Shown: positions 1 to 7,694, counted from the stretch's first letter. The stretch: DNA of 10,078 bases from Candidatus Solibacter sp. (GCA_017883345.1 JADGNT010000108.1:1-10078), one strand, 5' to 3'. Made by a program: numbers and translations. The notes: a model not told the origin generated them from the sequence alone.

Positions 1-18
1 CAGTAGAGCTTCACCCAG

Positions 19-60
19 AGCGCACTTCTTCCTCTCGCTATACTGAGGGAGAAGTGCGCT
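19..60 (+). promoter_or_regulatory. 16-bp hairpin covering the RBS and GTG start of the kinase gene
   Basis: Bases 19-34 pair with bases 45-60 along all 16 positions (15 Watson-Crick pairs and one G-U at 30/49), leaving a 10-base loop at 35-44. The 3' arm holds the purine-rich Shine-Dalgarno stretch (45-51) and the GTG start codon (54-56) of the downstream kinase. A T-rich run (TTCCTTTT, 61-68) follows the stem, so the same structure could end an upstream transcript. The loop contains TATACT (39-44), which resembles a -10 box; a start from it would fall near base 51 and give an almost leaderless mRNA that cannot fold the hairpin. I see no good -35 box. The pairing is seen directly; the roles as attenuator, translation block or operator are inference. 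Confidence 0.6.
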
Positions 61-1967
61 TTCCTTTTCGCCTGGCCTGGAACAGTACGGCGTCCTACGT
101 GGGGCTGCTTGCGGCCTCGTTCGGCCTGGCCCTCTTCGTCAGCTACATCTTCGGCCCGCAGATCAACGACTACGTCTACGACGGCATGTTCCGCGCCTAC
201 CAGCCGCCGAAACCCGCTCATCCGGAATCCGTCGTGCTCGCCATCGACGAGCTGACCCTGATGGATTGCGGCGGGATTCGCGGCATCCGGCGCCCCATCG
301 CCCGCGCCCTGCGCCTGCTGGCGCCGGTCAAACCGAAAGCCGTGGCGGTGGACGTGATCCTGGCCGATCAGGGCGATCCCAAATCCAAAGAGGATGCCGC
401 GCTGGCCGAGGCCTTTCGCGCCACCCCCAACCTGGTCCTCTCCACCGAACTGATCGACGGCGGCCGCACCTGGGAAGACCCGCTCCCCGAATTCGCCTCC
501 GGCGCCAGGCTGGGACACGTCTCCACCGTAATGGACAAGGATGGCATGACGCGATCTATCCTGATCGATCAGCACAACGCCGGCGTGCAGCGGGGGGCGC
601 TGGCACTGGAAGCGTTCCTGCTCAGCCGCGGCGTGGACACGCCGCGCGAAGACCTGGTGTTTACGCAATTGCGCGGCGGCCTCTCCAGCGCCCGGCTTCG
701 CGTGGGCAGCGTCACCATCCCCATCCTGGTGGACTCCACCGAACACCGCCGCCTGATGCGCGTGCGCTTTTTCCCCCCGAAACTGACCGTGCCCCCCGTC
801 TCCATGAAACGCCTGCTGGACGATCCATCCCTGGCCGCCCAATTCGCCGGCAAAGTGGTCTTCGTCGGGCTCACCGCCAATTCCGCGATCCACGACCGTC
901 TGTTCACTCCGTTCGGGCTGACCCCGGGAACCGAGATCAACGCCGCCGCCTTTGAAACCATGGCGCAGGGACTGTTTCTGACCGACGTGGGGCCGTTCTA
1001 CGAGAATCTGGTGGCTCTCGGCCTGCTGCTCGCCATCGGCTTGGCCTTCCGGTATCTCCCCGGGTGGTGGGCCTATGCCGCCGGTGCGCTGATTCTTTTC
1101 GGCGCCACCCTGATCCCCTACATCTTTTTCATCAATCTGCGCGTCTTTCCATTTGCGACTTCGGCATCGGTGGCGTGGCTGGGCACGCTGACCGCCGCGT
1201 CCTACTATCATCTTGTGGTGCGCCGCAACCTGCGCATCGAGCAGGCGTCACGCGAGCGCTACCAGCAGGCCATGCACTTTGTGACCCATGAGATGCGCAC
1301 GCCGCTCTCCGCCATCCAGGGCTCCAGCGAACTGATTTCGCGCTACCCGTTGACCGAAGAGAAGCGCCAGCAGATCGCCCTGTTGATCAACTCCGAATCC
1401 AAGCGCCTGGCGCGCATGGTGGAGATCTTCCTCAACGTGGAACGCCTGTCCGCCGGCCAGATGGAGCTCAAGCAGGAGGCCATTTCGGTGAAGCAGATGA
1501 TGGAGGTCTGCGTGGAGCGCGTGCGCCCCCTGGCCGAGCGCAAGCACATCGCCATCACCCTGCAACCGGTGCCCGAAGAGCTCAATCTTACCGGCGACCA
1601 CGAACTGGTGGAGTACGCTTGCTACAATCTACTTACCAACGCGGTGAAGTATTCACCCCAGCGTACCGAGGTAACTGCCTCCGCCTGGAAGGACGACTCC
1701 TGGATTCATATCGCGGTCAAGGATCAGGGGATCGGTATGGACCAGAAGGAAGTCAAGCAGATCTTCCAGAAGTTCTACCGCACGAAGAAGGCCGAAGAAT
1801 CGGGGGAGGCCGGCACCGGAATCGGGTTGTCCATCGTCCAACAAATCGTGGAACAACACGGCGGACGCATTGAAGTGACCAGCAGGCCGGGGGCCGGCAG
1901 TTGCTTCACGGTGGTCATGGCGGCGCGCGCCCACGCCAGCGTCCCCACCGCGGCGGAACGACATTGA
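54..1967 (+). CDS. CHASE2-domain membrane sensor histidine kinase
   Basis: This is a 637-residue sensor kinase of a two-component system. A hydrophobic helix at about residues 14-34 leads into an extracytoplasmic CHASE2-like sensor (about 38-310, with VVLAIDE at 60-66 and FAGKVVFVGLTA near 264-275). Three further membrane helices follow (about 317-335, 338-360, 365-385), the usual CHASE2 arrangement. The cytoplasmic part has a HisKA dimerisation domain with H-box THEMRTPLSAIQG (phospho-acceptor His412), then an HATPase domain with N-box YNLLTNAVKYSP (524-535), G1 DQGIGMD (557-563) and G2 GTGIGLS (587-593). All catalytic motifs look intact. The GTG start was chosen for the SD GAGGGAG at 45-51 and because it gives a short basic N-terminus before the first helix. 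The stop overlaps the next gene by one base (TGATG), so kinase and regulator are probably co-translated partners. The signal sensed cannot be told from sequence. Confidence 0.93.
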   Translation: MRFPFRLAWNSTASYVGLLAASFGLALFVSYIFGPQINDYVYDGMFRAYQPPKPAHPESVVLAIDELTLMDCGGIRGIRRPIARALRLLAPVKPKAVAVDVILADQGDPKSKEDAALAEAFRATPNLVLSTELIDGGRTWEDPLPEFASGARLGHVSTVMDKDGMTRSILIDQHNAGVQRGALALEAFLLSRGVDTPREDLVFTQLRGGLSSARLRVGSVTIPILVDSTEHRRLMRVRFFPPKLTVPPVSMKRLLDDPSLAAQFAGKVVFVGLTANSAIHDRLFTPFGLTPGTEINAAAFETMAQGLFLTDVGPFYENLVALGLLLAIGLAFRYLPGWWAYAAGALILFGATLIPYIFFINLRVFPFATSASVAWLGTLTAASYYHLVVRRNLRIEQASRERYQQAMHFVTHEMRTPLSAIQGSSELISRYPLTEEKRQQIALLINSESKRLARMVEIFLNVERLSAGQMELKQEAISVKQMMEVCVERVRPLAERKHIAITLQPVPEELNLTGDHELVEYACYNLLTNAVKYSPQRTEVTASAWKDDSWIHIAVKDQGIGMDQKEVKQIFQKFYRTKKAEESGEAGTGIGLSIVQQIVEQHGGRIEVTSRPGAGSCFTVVMAARAHASVPTAAERH

Positions 1968-3271
1968 TGCAGAAAATACTCTTAGTCGAAGACGATCCGA
2001 ACCTGCTGTTCACCATCCTCACCGCGCTAGAGGCGCAGGGCTATACGGTGGATGCCGTGTCCACCACCGGCGAGGCCATCGAGCGCCTGGGCGAGAACGC
2101 CTACCCGATCGTCCTCACCGATATCTATATCGACGAGCGCACCGGCCTCGACGTGCTCGATGCCGCCAAGCGCAATGACCCGCGCTGTGCCGTCATCCTC
2201 ATGACCGGCCGCGGGACGGTGGAAACCGTCATGGCCGCCACCCGCGGCGGGGCATTCGAGTATATCGCCAAGCCCTTCGACCTCGACACCCTGTTCGACG
2301 CCCTGACCCGGGCCGAGGCCGCGCGCGACGATACCGAAGCCGAAGCCGAGGAAGAGGAACTGCCCGAGAGCGTGATGATCGGCAGCTCCCCTGCCATGGT
2401 GGAGATCTACAAGACGGTGGCGCTTGTCGCCCCCACCGACGCCACCGTGGTGATCGAGGGCGAAACCGGCACCGGCAAGGAACTGGTGGCGCGCATGATT
2501 CATGGCTTCAGCCTGCGCGCCAAGCAGGCCTTCGTGCCGGTGGATTGCGCCTCCATCGCGCCTTCGCTGCTCGAAAGCGAACTCTTCGGCGCCATGCGCG
2601 GCGCGTTTACCGGAGCCGACCGCGACCGCGTCGGCGTCTTCGAAGCCGCCAACCGGGGCACCGTTTTCCTGGACGAAATCGGCGACATCGATAAGAGCTT
2701 TCAGGCCAACCTGCTGCGCTTCCTTCAGGAGCGCGAGATCCGCCCCCTCGGCGCTTCCCGGCCCAAGGAGGTGGATGTGCGCGTGATCTGCGCCACCAAT
2801 CGCGACTTGCAGCGCCTGGTGGATGAGGGCAAGTTCCGGGACGACCTCTGGTACCGCTTGAACACCGTGCGCATCGTCATGCCGCCCTTGCGCGAACGGC
2901 GCGACGATATCCCCCTTCTCGCCCGCTTCTACGTCAATAAGTACAACGGGCTGTACAATCGCGAGGCCAAGCTGATGGATTCGGGCGTCCACGCGTTGCA
3001 GGATTTCACCTGGCCGGGCAACGTGCGCCAGTTGCAGCACGTCATCGCACGCCTCGTGATCCTGGCCGGCCGGATCGACCGCGAAACCGTCTTCGAAGCG
3101 CTCACCTCCATGGAATCGCGCGACAAACCGGTGGATACCCTGGCGGATGTGCAGGAGGACAAGATCCGCGAGGTGCTGGCCGCCACCGGCGGCAACAAGA
3201 GCAAGGCCGCGCAGATCCTGGGCATCGAACGCAAGACCCTGTATCGCAAACTGGAGCGTATGAAATTGTAG
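1967..3271 (+). CDS. NtrC-family sigma-54-dependent response regulator
   Basis: This is a 434-residue transcription activator and the likely partner of the kinase just upstream. The receiver domain (1-115) carries acidic residues E8/D9/D10, phospho-acceptor Asp52 and Lys102. An acidic linker (about 119-133) leads to the AAA+ domain. That domain shows Walker A GETGTGKE (165-172), the sigma-54 contact loop GAFTGA (212-217), Walker B GTVFLDEIGD (231-240) and arginine-rich PPLRERRDDIP. A Fis-type helix-turn-helix ends the protein (GGNKSKAAQILGIERKTLYR). The intact GAFTGA means it should drive sigma-54 promoters by ATP-dependent open-complex formation. The ATG start is inside the kinase stop (TGATG). 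An in-frame start 66 bp further upstream was rejected because it adds a low-complexity arginine-rich extension before the canonical ILLVEDD beginning. Its targets are unknown; the adjacent polysaccharide genes are reasonable candidates by position only. Confidence 0.95.
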   Translation: MQKILLVEDDPNLLFTILTALEAQGYTVDAVSTTGEAIERLGENAYPIVLTDIYIDERTGLDVLDAAKRNDPRCAVILMTGRGTVETVMAATRGGAFEYIAKPFDLDTLFDALTRAEAARDDTEAEAEEEELPESVMIGSSPAMVEIYKTVALVAPTDATVVIEGETGTGKELVARMIHGFSLRAKQAFVPVDCASIAPSLLESELFGAMRGAFTGADRDRVGVFEAANRGTVFLDEIGDIDKSFQANLLRFLQEREIRPLGASRPKEVDVRVICATNRDLQRLVDEGKFRDDLWYRLNTVRIVMPPLRERRDDIPLLARFYVNKYNGLYNREAKLMDSGVHALQDFTWPGNVRQLQHVIARLVILAGRIDRETVFEALTSMESRDKPVDTLADVQEDKIREVLAATGGNKSKAAQILGIERKTLYRKLERMKL

Positions 3272-3287
3272 CCGGGTGGTCTCCCCC

Positions 3288-4043
3288 ATGATCGACATCC
3301 ATAGCCACATCCTGCCCGGCCTGGACGACGGATCCAAGAGTCTGCAGGAGTCCGTCGCCATGTTGCGGCAGGCGGCCGCCGCCGGTACCACCGATATTGT
3401 GGCCAGCCCGCATGCCAACCAGGATTATGCTTTCGATCCGCTGGTGGTGGAGCAGAAAATCGGCGAACTGCAGGCGGCGGTGGGCGATGCTCCGCGGATT
3501 CACTACGGCTGCGATTTCCACCTCACCCTGGAGAATATCGACGACGCCCTGCGCTCGCCTGGGAAGTACTCCATCGACCACCGCGGGTACCTGCTGGTGG
3601 AATTCTCCGATTTCCTGATTCCCAAAACCACCGATCAGCTCTTCGCCCGCATGATGAAGGCGGGGCTGCGTCCCATCGTGACCCATCCGGAGCGCAATCA
3701 GTTGTTGCAGCGCCGCCTGCCGGAGTTGGAGGCGTGGGTGGCGCAGGGCGCCCACTTGCAGGTGACGGCGCAATCCCTGTTGGGCCGTTTCGGCAAGACC
3801 GCCAAGCAATTCGCGCACCAGTTGATGGGGCGTGGGTTGGTGCATTTTCTGGCCAGCGATGCCCACGACACCAAGTGGCGCACTACCGCCCTGGATGAAT
3901 CCCGCCAATACGTGGACCGGCGCTTTGGCCCCGAAGCGGGATTGCGGCTGTTCGAGGAAAACCCGCGCTCGGCTCTGGCCGGGGTGCCCCTGACCGCGGT
4001 TCCGCTCCCCATCCTGCGCAAACCGTGGTACGCGTTCTGGTAG
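3288..4043 (+). CDS. cpsB: CpsB/YwqE-like PHP-family tyrosine-protein phosphatase
   Basis: This is a 251-residue PHP-fold metal-dependent phosphatase. Family members dephosphorylate bacterial tyrosine kinases that control capsule and exopolysaccharide export. Metal-ligand positions are visible: IHSH (His5, His7), SPH (His42), LVEF (Glu105), THPE (His133) and SDAH (Asp191, His193). The family's GCEIH motif appears as GCDFH (74-78), a conservative change. The length fits the family (about 250). The ATG at 3288 was preferred over the GTG at 3276 because the family starts directly at MIDIHSH; the RBS (GGGTGG, 3274-3279) is weak. It follows the response regulator by 16 bp and is probably in the same operon. 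It faces a convergent ligase operon, which fits a role in surface polysaccharide. Its last ~25 codons and the bases just after the stop recur in altered form near 9254-9353. Confidence 0.88.
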   Translation: MIDIHSHILPGLDDGSKSLQESVAMLRQAAAAGTTDIVASPHANQDYAFDPLVVEQKIGELQAAVGDAPRIHYGCDFHLTLENIDDALRSPGKYSIDHRGYLLVEFSDFLIPKTTDQLFARMMKAGLRPIVTHPERNQLLQRRLPELEAWVAQGAHLQVTAQSLLGRFGKTAKQFAHQLMGRGLVHFLASDAHDTKWRTTALDESRQYVDRRFGPEAGLRLFEENPRSALAGVPLTAVPLPILRKPWYAFW

Positions 4044-4068
4044 GCCGATTCACTCCCGCTTACGGACC
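3969..4068 (+). repeat. Source-side copy of the ~100-bp repeat (3' end of cpsB and junction)
   Basis: This stretch covers the last ~25 codons of the cpsB-like gene, the 6-bp spacer and the last codons of the convergent J-domain gene. It aligns without gaps to 9254-9353 on the same strand. Over the first 72 bases I count 6 mismatches, three of them synonymous in the cpsB frame. Over the next 28 I count 7. The second copy lies inside the disrupted mqnE gene. Confidence 0.85.
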
Positions 4069-5237
4069 AAGGTTGCGGTACCGGAAATCAGCTCCAGTTC
4101 CGCGCCCAATTGACCGGCCTCCCATGCCACTTCCAGATTGCCGTTGGCCAGCAGGCGCAGCGTAATCTCGCCTTGCGCCCCTCCCGGGCCGCGCCAGGGT
4201 AGAACACCCCCGTCGGCCGCGATGTGCCCCTCGAACTGGAACGTCACGTTCGGCGAAATCGCGCGATCGGTGACGCGATACCGGGCGCGGTAGCGGCCGC
4301 GCATCACACCCTCGTTCTCGCTCAGCCGCAACTCGATGTATTCCGGTGGGTAGCCGTTTTTCCCGGTCTCCGCGGCCGGCACGAAAAACCAATCGCCAGA
4401 GAGCACACTCGGGTCTTCCCCCGGGGCAGGTTCGCCGGCGCCGGCCGCGGGAGTGCGCATTGCCGTATGCTCCGGATTTGCCGGCCGGAGCGCCTCCGCC
4501 GGCGGATCCTGGGCCGGGGGGCTGTACCTGGCCAAGGTTTCCATGGGCGCGTCTTCTCCCTCCGCGGCGGCTGCCGGCGAGGATGGCGCCCGCGCCGTCC
4601 GCTCAGCCCTCGGCACGGGGATCTTGCGGGGGTTGGCGGCGGCTGGGGCGACCGGCTTCCGGACCGGCGGGCTGGACCGCATCAGGGCGCAGAAAAGAAC
4701 CAACCCCAGCACGCCCGCCACTGCCGCGGCCGGCCGTAACATCGCGCGCCACCGCCACAGCGCGTCGCGCCACCAGGCGAAACCGCCAGCGCCACCAGTA
4801 TGGTGGGGCAGGCGACCCAGAAGGTACCCCGCCTGCCACGCAGGCTTGCGGGCGTATTCTTTCTCAGCTTCCCAGTCCGGCGGCTCCGGGCAGGGGGCGT
4901 CACGGGCTACCGTGGGGCTTTGCCAGCCAGGCAAGTCCCACCAGTTGTACCAGCGTGACCGTGGCCAGTCCGGAGAGCCTTCACCGGCTGTGGCCGGGTG
5001 CCGCCGTCGCGGATCCCTCTCCACCAGTGAGCGGTCGTAGTTCGCGCGCTCGCCCGGGTGGCTCAGCACTTCCAGAATTCCGTTGAGCCGCCGCATCTGC
5101 AACTCGGCCAGTACACGCGTCGCCGGGTCCTCGCACTGATCCGGATGGAGCAGCCGGACCAGCCGTTTATAGGCCTGCCGGATCTGCTCGCGCGATGCCT
5201 CGGCGGGCACGCCCAGTTCTTCGTAATACGTCATCAT
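4050..5237 (-). CDS. Membrane-anchored J-domain protein with a C-terminal extracytoplasmic domain
   Basis: This is a 395-residue protein starting with a J-domain (about 4-70). The HPD signature is at residues 31-33, and the ends read TYYEELGV and ANYDRSLV, so it could stimulate a DnaK-type ATPase in the cytoplasm. A Trp/Pro-rich segment (90-165) leads to one membrane helix (about 169-187). A disordered Ala/Pro linker (190-275) and a compact domain rich in predicted beta strands (280-395, starting LSGDWFFVPA) follow; I cannot name this last domain. The basic segment before the helix suggests N-in topology, so the last domain would lie outside the membrane. The start is the first of two adjacent ATGs (5237 or 5234), chosen because it leads straight into the J-domain; I see no strong RBS. 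It overlaps the end of the upstream ligase gene by 71 bp in another frame, so translation is probably coupled. It has none of DnaJ's Gly/Phe or zinc-finger regions. Confidence 0.85.
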   Translation of the reverse strand: MMTYYEELGVPAEASREQIRQAYKRLVRLLHPDQCEDPATRVLAELQMRRLNGILEVLSHPGERANYDRSLVERDPRRRHPATAGEGSPDWPRSRWYNWWDLPGWQSPTVARDAPCPEPPDWEAEKEYARKPAWQAGYLLGRLPHHTGGAGGFAWWRDALWRWRAMLRPAAAVAGVLGLVLFCALMRSSPPVRKPVAPAAANPRKIPVPRAERTARAPSSPAAAAEGEDAPMETLARYSPPAQDPPAEALRPANPEHTAMRTPAAGAGEPAPGEDPSVLSGDWFFVPAAETGKNGYPPEYIELRLSENEGVMRGRYRARYRVTDRAISPNVTFQFEGHIAADGGVLPWRGPGGAQGEITLRLLANGNLEVAWEAGQLGAELELISGTATLVRKRE

Positions 5238-6387
5238 ATGCGCCGTTGGCGGCCGCTTCACGCGCGCACACCGCGCCAGCCATGGCGAACCACCACGCCG
5301 CCAGCGCGGGCCGCTGCTGCATCGGGTAATCCACGAGCGCATGCAGCAGGACCGCGGCCACACCCAGCCCATATATCGACCGGAATGCCGGTTTGCATAA
5401 GAGCCCGGCGAAAAGAATCATTACCACCAGGAACGGCAGCCCGCCTTCAGCCGCCCATTGCGCCCAATCGTTATGCGCCTGGTTGACCGCCACGCCGGTG
5501 TCCAGGCCCGCATAGCGCGGGTACATCCGCGCCCAGGTGCCCAGCCCGCTGCCCAGCCAGGGGCGGTCCTGGATCATGGCGAGCGAGGCGCGCACCGCAT
5601 CCATGCGCAGCACCTCGGTGCCTGGGGTCCCCAGGCGGTCCCGCAGGCCCTGCCACCCCACCACGGCGATGGCGATGGCGGCAAAGCAGCCGAACTGGAC
5701 GGCCCACAGCGCCACCGCCCGCCGGGGGGCGGCGCGGCGGGCGGTCAGAGCCAGCGCAACCGCGAAGACCTCGAGAGCGGCCAGCGCCGACCCGGCGCGC
5801 GACGCGCCGGCGACCGCCGAACCCAGCAGGATGGCCGCCGCCGCGCCGTAGAGCGCGCGCCGCCGCTCGGTCGCCGCCAGGTACAGCGCCGCCGGCAGCA
5901 GCAGCTCGACCCACGCCGCGTATTGATTGCGATTGACGAACGGCCCGAGCACGCCTTCGGTGTACCCGCTGGGAAAGAGCCAGAAGATCTTGCCCGCCGA
6001 GGAGTAGTCCTGGAGCACCGCGGCGGCCGCCACGGTCATGCCGCCGAGCGAGATCGCGCCCAGGAACCAGTGCCGCTCGCGCTGCCCGCTCAAGATGTCC
6101 TTGGCCACCAGGAATACCACCAGGAATGCCGCCCAGTCGAGTGCCGCCATCCAGGTCTCGCCGCCCGCGACGCTGCCGCCCGCCGCCACCTGCATCAGTG
6201 GCCAGGCGGCGGCCACGGCCACGGTCGCCGCGGCGGGCGTCGGGCGGATCGAGCGGGCGCGCCCCACCCGCCACCCGGCCAGCAGAAAAACTCCCACCTG
6301 GAACAGACTCCACGCCCAGCGCTCGGGAACCCACAGGGTCAGCGTTGCATAGAAGAGCAGCGCGGCGAAGAGGGCGGCGGCGGTCAC
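5167..6387 (-). CDS. O-antigen ligase/polymerase-family membrane protein
   Basis: This is a 406-residue polytopic membrane protein with roughly ten hydrophobic segments. It carries the hallmarks of the Wzy_C/WaaL-like family (O-antigen ligase family): LGPFVNRNQYA (about 147-157), RPWLGSGLGTW (275-285) and, in the large extracytoplasmic loop, QAHNDWAQWAAEGGL (303-317), whose His305 matches a conserved ligase position. Family members join or polymerise lipid-linked glycans at the outer face of the inner membrane; ligase versus polymerase cannot be decided here. The GTG start at 6387 overlaps the stop of the upstream TPR gene (GTGA), and the protein enters its first helix at once. An in-frame start further upstream would add an arginine-rich, non-hydrophobic shadow of the TPR gene and was rejected. 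The pairing with a TPR protein is common for this family in acidobacteria-like genomes. Confidence 0.87.
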   Translation of the reverse strand: MTAAALFAALLFYATLTLWVPERWAWSLFQVGVFLLAGWRVGRARSIRPTPAAATVAVAAAWPLMQVAAGGSVAGGETWMAALDWAAFLVVFLVAKDILSGQRERHWFLGAISLGGMTVAAAAVLQDYSSAGKIFWLFPSGYTEGVLGPFVNRNQYAAWVELLLPAALYLAATERRRALYGAAAAILLGSAVAGASRAGSALAALEVFAVALALTARRAAPRRAVALWAVQFGCFAAIAIAVVGWQGLRDRLGTPGTEVLRMDAVRASLAMIQDRPWLGSGLGTWARMYPRYAGLDTGVAVNQAHNDWAQWAAEGGLPFLVVMILFAGLLCKPAFRSIYGLGVAAVLLHALVDYPMQQRPALAAWWFAMAGAVCAREAAANGAYDDVLRRTGRARRGIARADPAGL

Positions 6388-7646
6388 TGCGCCCGCTCCA
6401 GCCGCACGTGGGCGATCGAGACCGTATCTTCCAGGCGCGCCGACCCCGGCGGCCTCTGGTAAATCAGATAGATACGCGCCAGATCCTTCGCCGCCAGAAA
6501 CTCCAGGGAGCCCGCGGACTCCGCTCCTGGCTCGGCATCCGATACCACCCAGGCGATACCGCGGGCGGGCGCGTCCCCGCGCTCGCGCACCTCGTAGCGC
6601 AGCCGGTAGCGCGTTCCCGGCGCGGTGGCAACGTACTGCCACGCGATCGGGCAGCGCTCCGGTTGGCGTCCCGTAAAGCTGACCCGCAAGGCGCCGCCAA
6701 CGGCTACTGCGCTCACCCCGGTCTGCTCCACCAGACGCCAGTCAAAGCCGCGGCCCGAAGGCGCTTGCAGGAAATCGCCGTTGGTGACCAGGCGGTCGCC
6801 GGCCGGGTCCAACGGATCGTGCGCCAGCAGGCGCCGCCGGCACATGGCATTCCAGATTTCCGCAGCCTCGCGCCCGTCGCCCCGGGAGAGGCGCGCCTCG
6901 CAATAGGCCAGCAACTCCGGCCGGTCCGCACTCTCTCCGCTAACCCAGGCCTGACCGGCGCCGGAGGCGGGGTACCCTCTGGGTCGCCGCCCTGCTAAGG
7001 GCTCGGCGGCGGCAACCATCTTGCGCGCCTCGGCGGCGGCCGCCGCCCACCGTTCGCGGTTGCAGAGGTAGGCGAGATACTGCCGGGCCATTTCGCGCCG
7101 CGGCGGGATCAGGTTCGCGCTCAGCCAAGTGGCGTCCGGCCGCAGCCGCCAGCCAAGCTCGAAGATGGGCGCGGCATCGCCGTAGGCCGCTTCCAGGGCC
7201 GCGCGCGCCCACGGCCAGAACCGGTCGGCATTCTGGCGCCGGAAATAGTACTGCGCCAGCAGATATTTCGGCTGATAGAGCCGGCTGCGCGCGGCCGCGG
7301 CTAGCAGACTCGTCTCCGCCAGGGGATAGTCGCCCGCCAGTTCGGCGCGCACTCCGAGGCGCATCAGCGGCTCGGGGTTTTCGGGGTCGAGCGCGGCGGC
7401 GCGCCGCGAATCGGGCAGGCAATCGCCGCCCAGTTCCTCGCGCCCTTGGGCCAGCCGCTCGGCAAAGGCCGCGGCGGCGGGCGCCAGTTGGACGGCGCGT
7501 TCCCGGCCGGCCAGTTCCGCGCCGTAAGAAAGATGGTCCGCCCACGCCAGGCGCAGCGCCCAATAAGAGGATAGGGCGAGCGCGAGCCACAGGGCGCAGC
7601 GCGGCAGCGCCCGGACTACGCGATTCTCGGATGGCTTGCCGGACAA
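6384..7646 (-). CDS. TPR-type membrane-anchored protein of the ligase operon
   Basis: This is a 420-residue protein with a short basic N-terminus, one membrane helix (about 14-36), an Ala/Leu-rich helical region that reads as degenerate TPR repeats (about 45-275, e.g. LDPENPEPLMRLGVRAELAG), and a beta-type C-terminal domain (about 283-420) beginning LVTNGDF and including GFDWRL, reminiscent of carbohydrate-binding jelly rolls. A Gly/Arg-rich insert at about 218-241 may be a flexible loop. I chose the TTG start at 7646 because GAGGGAGG lies 4 bases upstream and the protein then begins just before its membrane helix. The reading frame stays open to 7937, but the extra residues are pure translation of the 66-bp DNA repeats. 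Its stop overlaps the ligase start. A role in surface polysaccharide assembly with the ligase is inferred from context. Confidence 0.8.
   Translation of the reverse strand: MSGKPSENRVVRALPRCALWLALALSSYWALRLAWADHLSYGAELAGRERAVQLAPAAAAFAERLAQGREELGGDCLPDSRRAAALDPENPEPLMRLGVRAELAGDYPLAETSLLAAAARSRLYQPKYLLAQYYFRRQNADRFWPWARAALEAAYGDAAPIFELGWRLRPDATWLSANLIPPRREMARQYLAYLCNRERWAAAAAEARKMVAAAEPLAGRRPRGYPASGAGQAWVSGESADRPELLAYCEARLSRGDGREAAEIWNAMCRRRLLAHDPLDPAGDRLVTNGDFLQAPSGRGFDWRLVEQTGVSAVAVGGALRVSFTGRQPERCPIAWQYVATAPGTRYRLRYEVRERGDAPARGIAWVVSDAEPGAESAGSLEFLAAKDLARIYLIYQRPPGSARLEDTVSIAHVRLERAQ
7537..7585 (+). repeat. Source-side copy of the ~49-bp repeat within the TPR gene 5' region
   Basis: These 49 bases lie in the membrane-helix coding part of the TPR gene. 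They match 9352-9399 on the same strand with 5 mismatches and one 1-base gap, including shared runs CGCCCACGCCA, AGCGCCCAATA and GGGCGAGCGCGA. In the second copy this piece directly follows the cpsB-end repeat. Confidence 0.75.
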
Positions 7647-7650
7647 CGAT

Positions 7651-7658
7651 CCTCCCTC
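7651..7658 (-). promoter_or_regulatory. Ribosome binding site deciding the TTG start of the TPR gene
   Basis: On the minus strand this reads GAGGGAGG, followed by ATCG and then TTG at 7646-7644. It is one of the strongest Shine-Dalgarno matches in the window and the main reason for the TTG start. There is no in-frame ATG or GTG between the repeat array and the membrane helix. Confidence 0.6.
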
Positions 7659-7668
7659 TTCGGTAACC

Positions 7669-7694
7669 CTGGGGACAGACCAGACTGTCCCCAG
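7669..7694. repeat. Perfect 10-bp inverted repeat (CTGGGGACAG...CTGTCCCCAG)
   Basis: Bases 7669-7678 and 7685-7694 are exact reverse complements around a 6-base loop. In the minus-strand transcript the hairpin would sit about ten bases before the TPR gene's ribosome binding site. The GGGGACAG core also appears in every unit of the neighbouring tandem array. Palindromes with this core recall REP-type extragenic elements; that kinship is inference. Confidence 0.8.

Noticed and set aside
2027..3418. Long minus-strand frame opposite the response regulator
   Set aside because: It is antisense to a gene with complete NtrC motifs, its protein is low-complexity His/Gly/Ala-rich, and it has no recognisable domain; typical GC-rich shadow.
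6388..6642. Upstream in-frame extension of the ligase gene
   Set aside because: It is an arginine/glycine-rich shadow of the TPR gene in another frame; the GTG overlapping the TPR stop leads directly into the first membrane helix.
5458..6998. Long plus-strand frames opposite the ligase and TPR genes
   Set aside because: Arg/Pro/Ala-rich sequences without domains, antisense to well-supported membrane and TPR genes.
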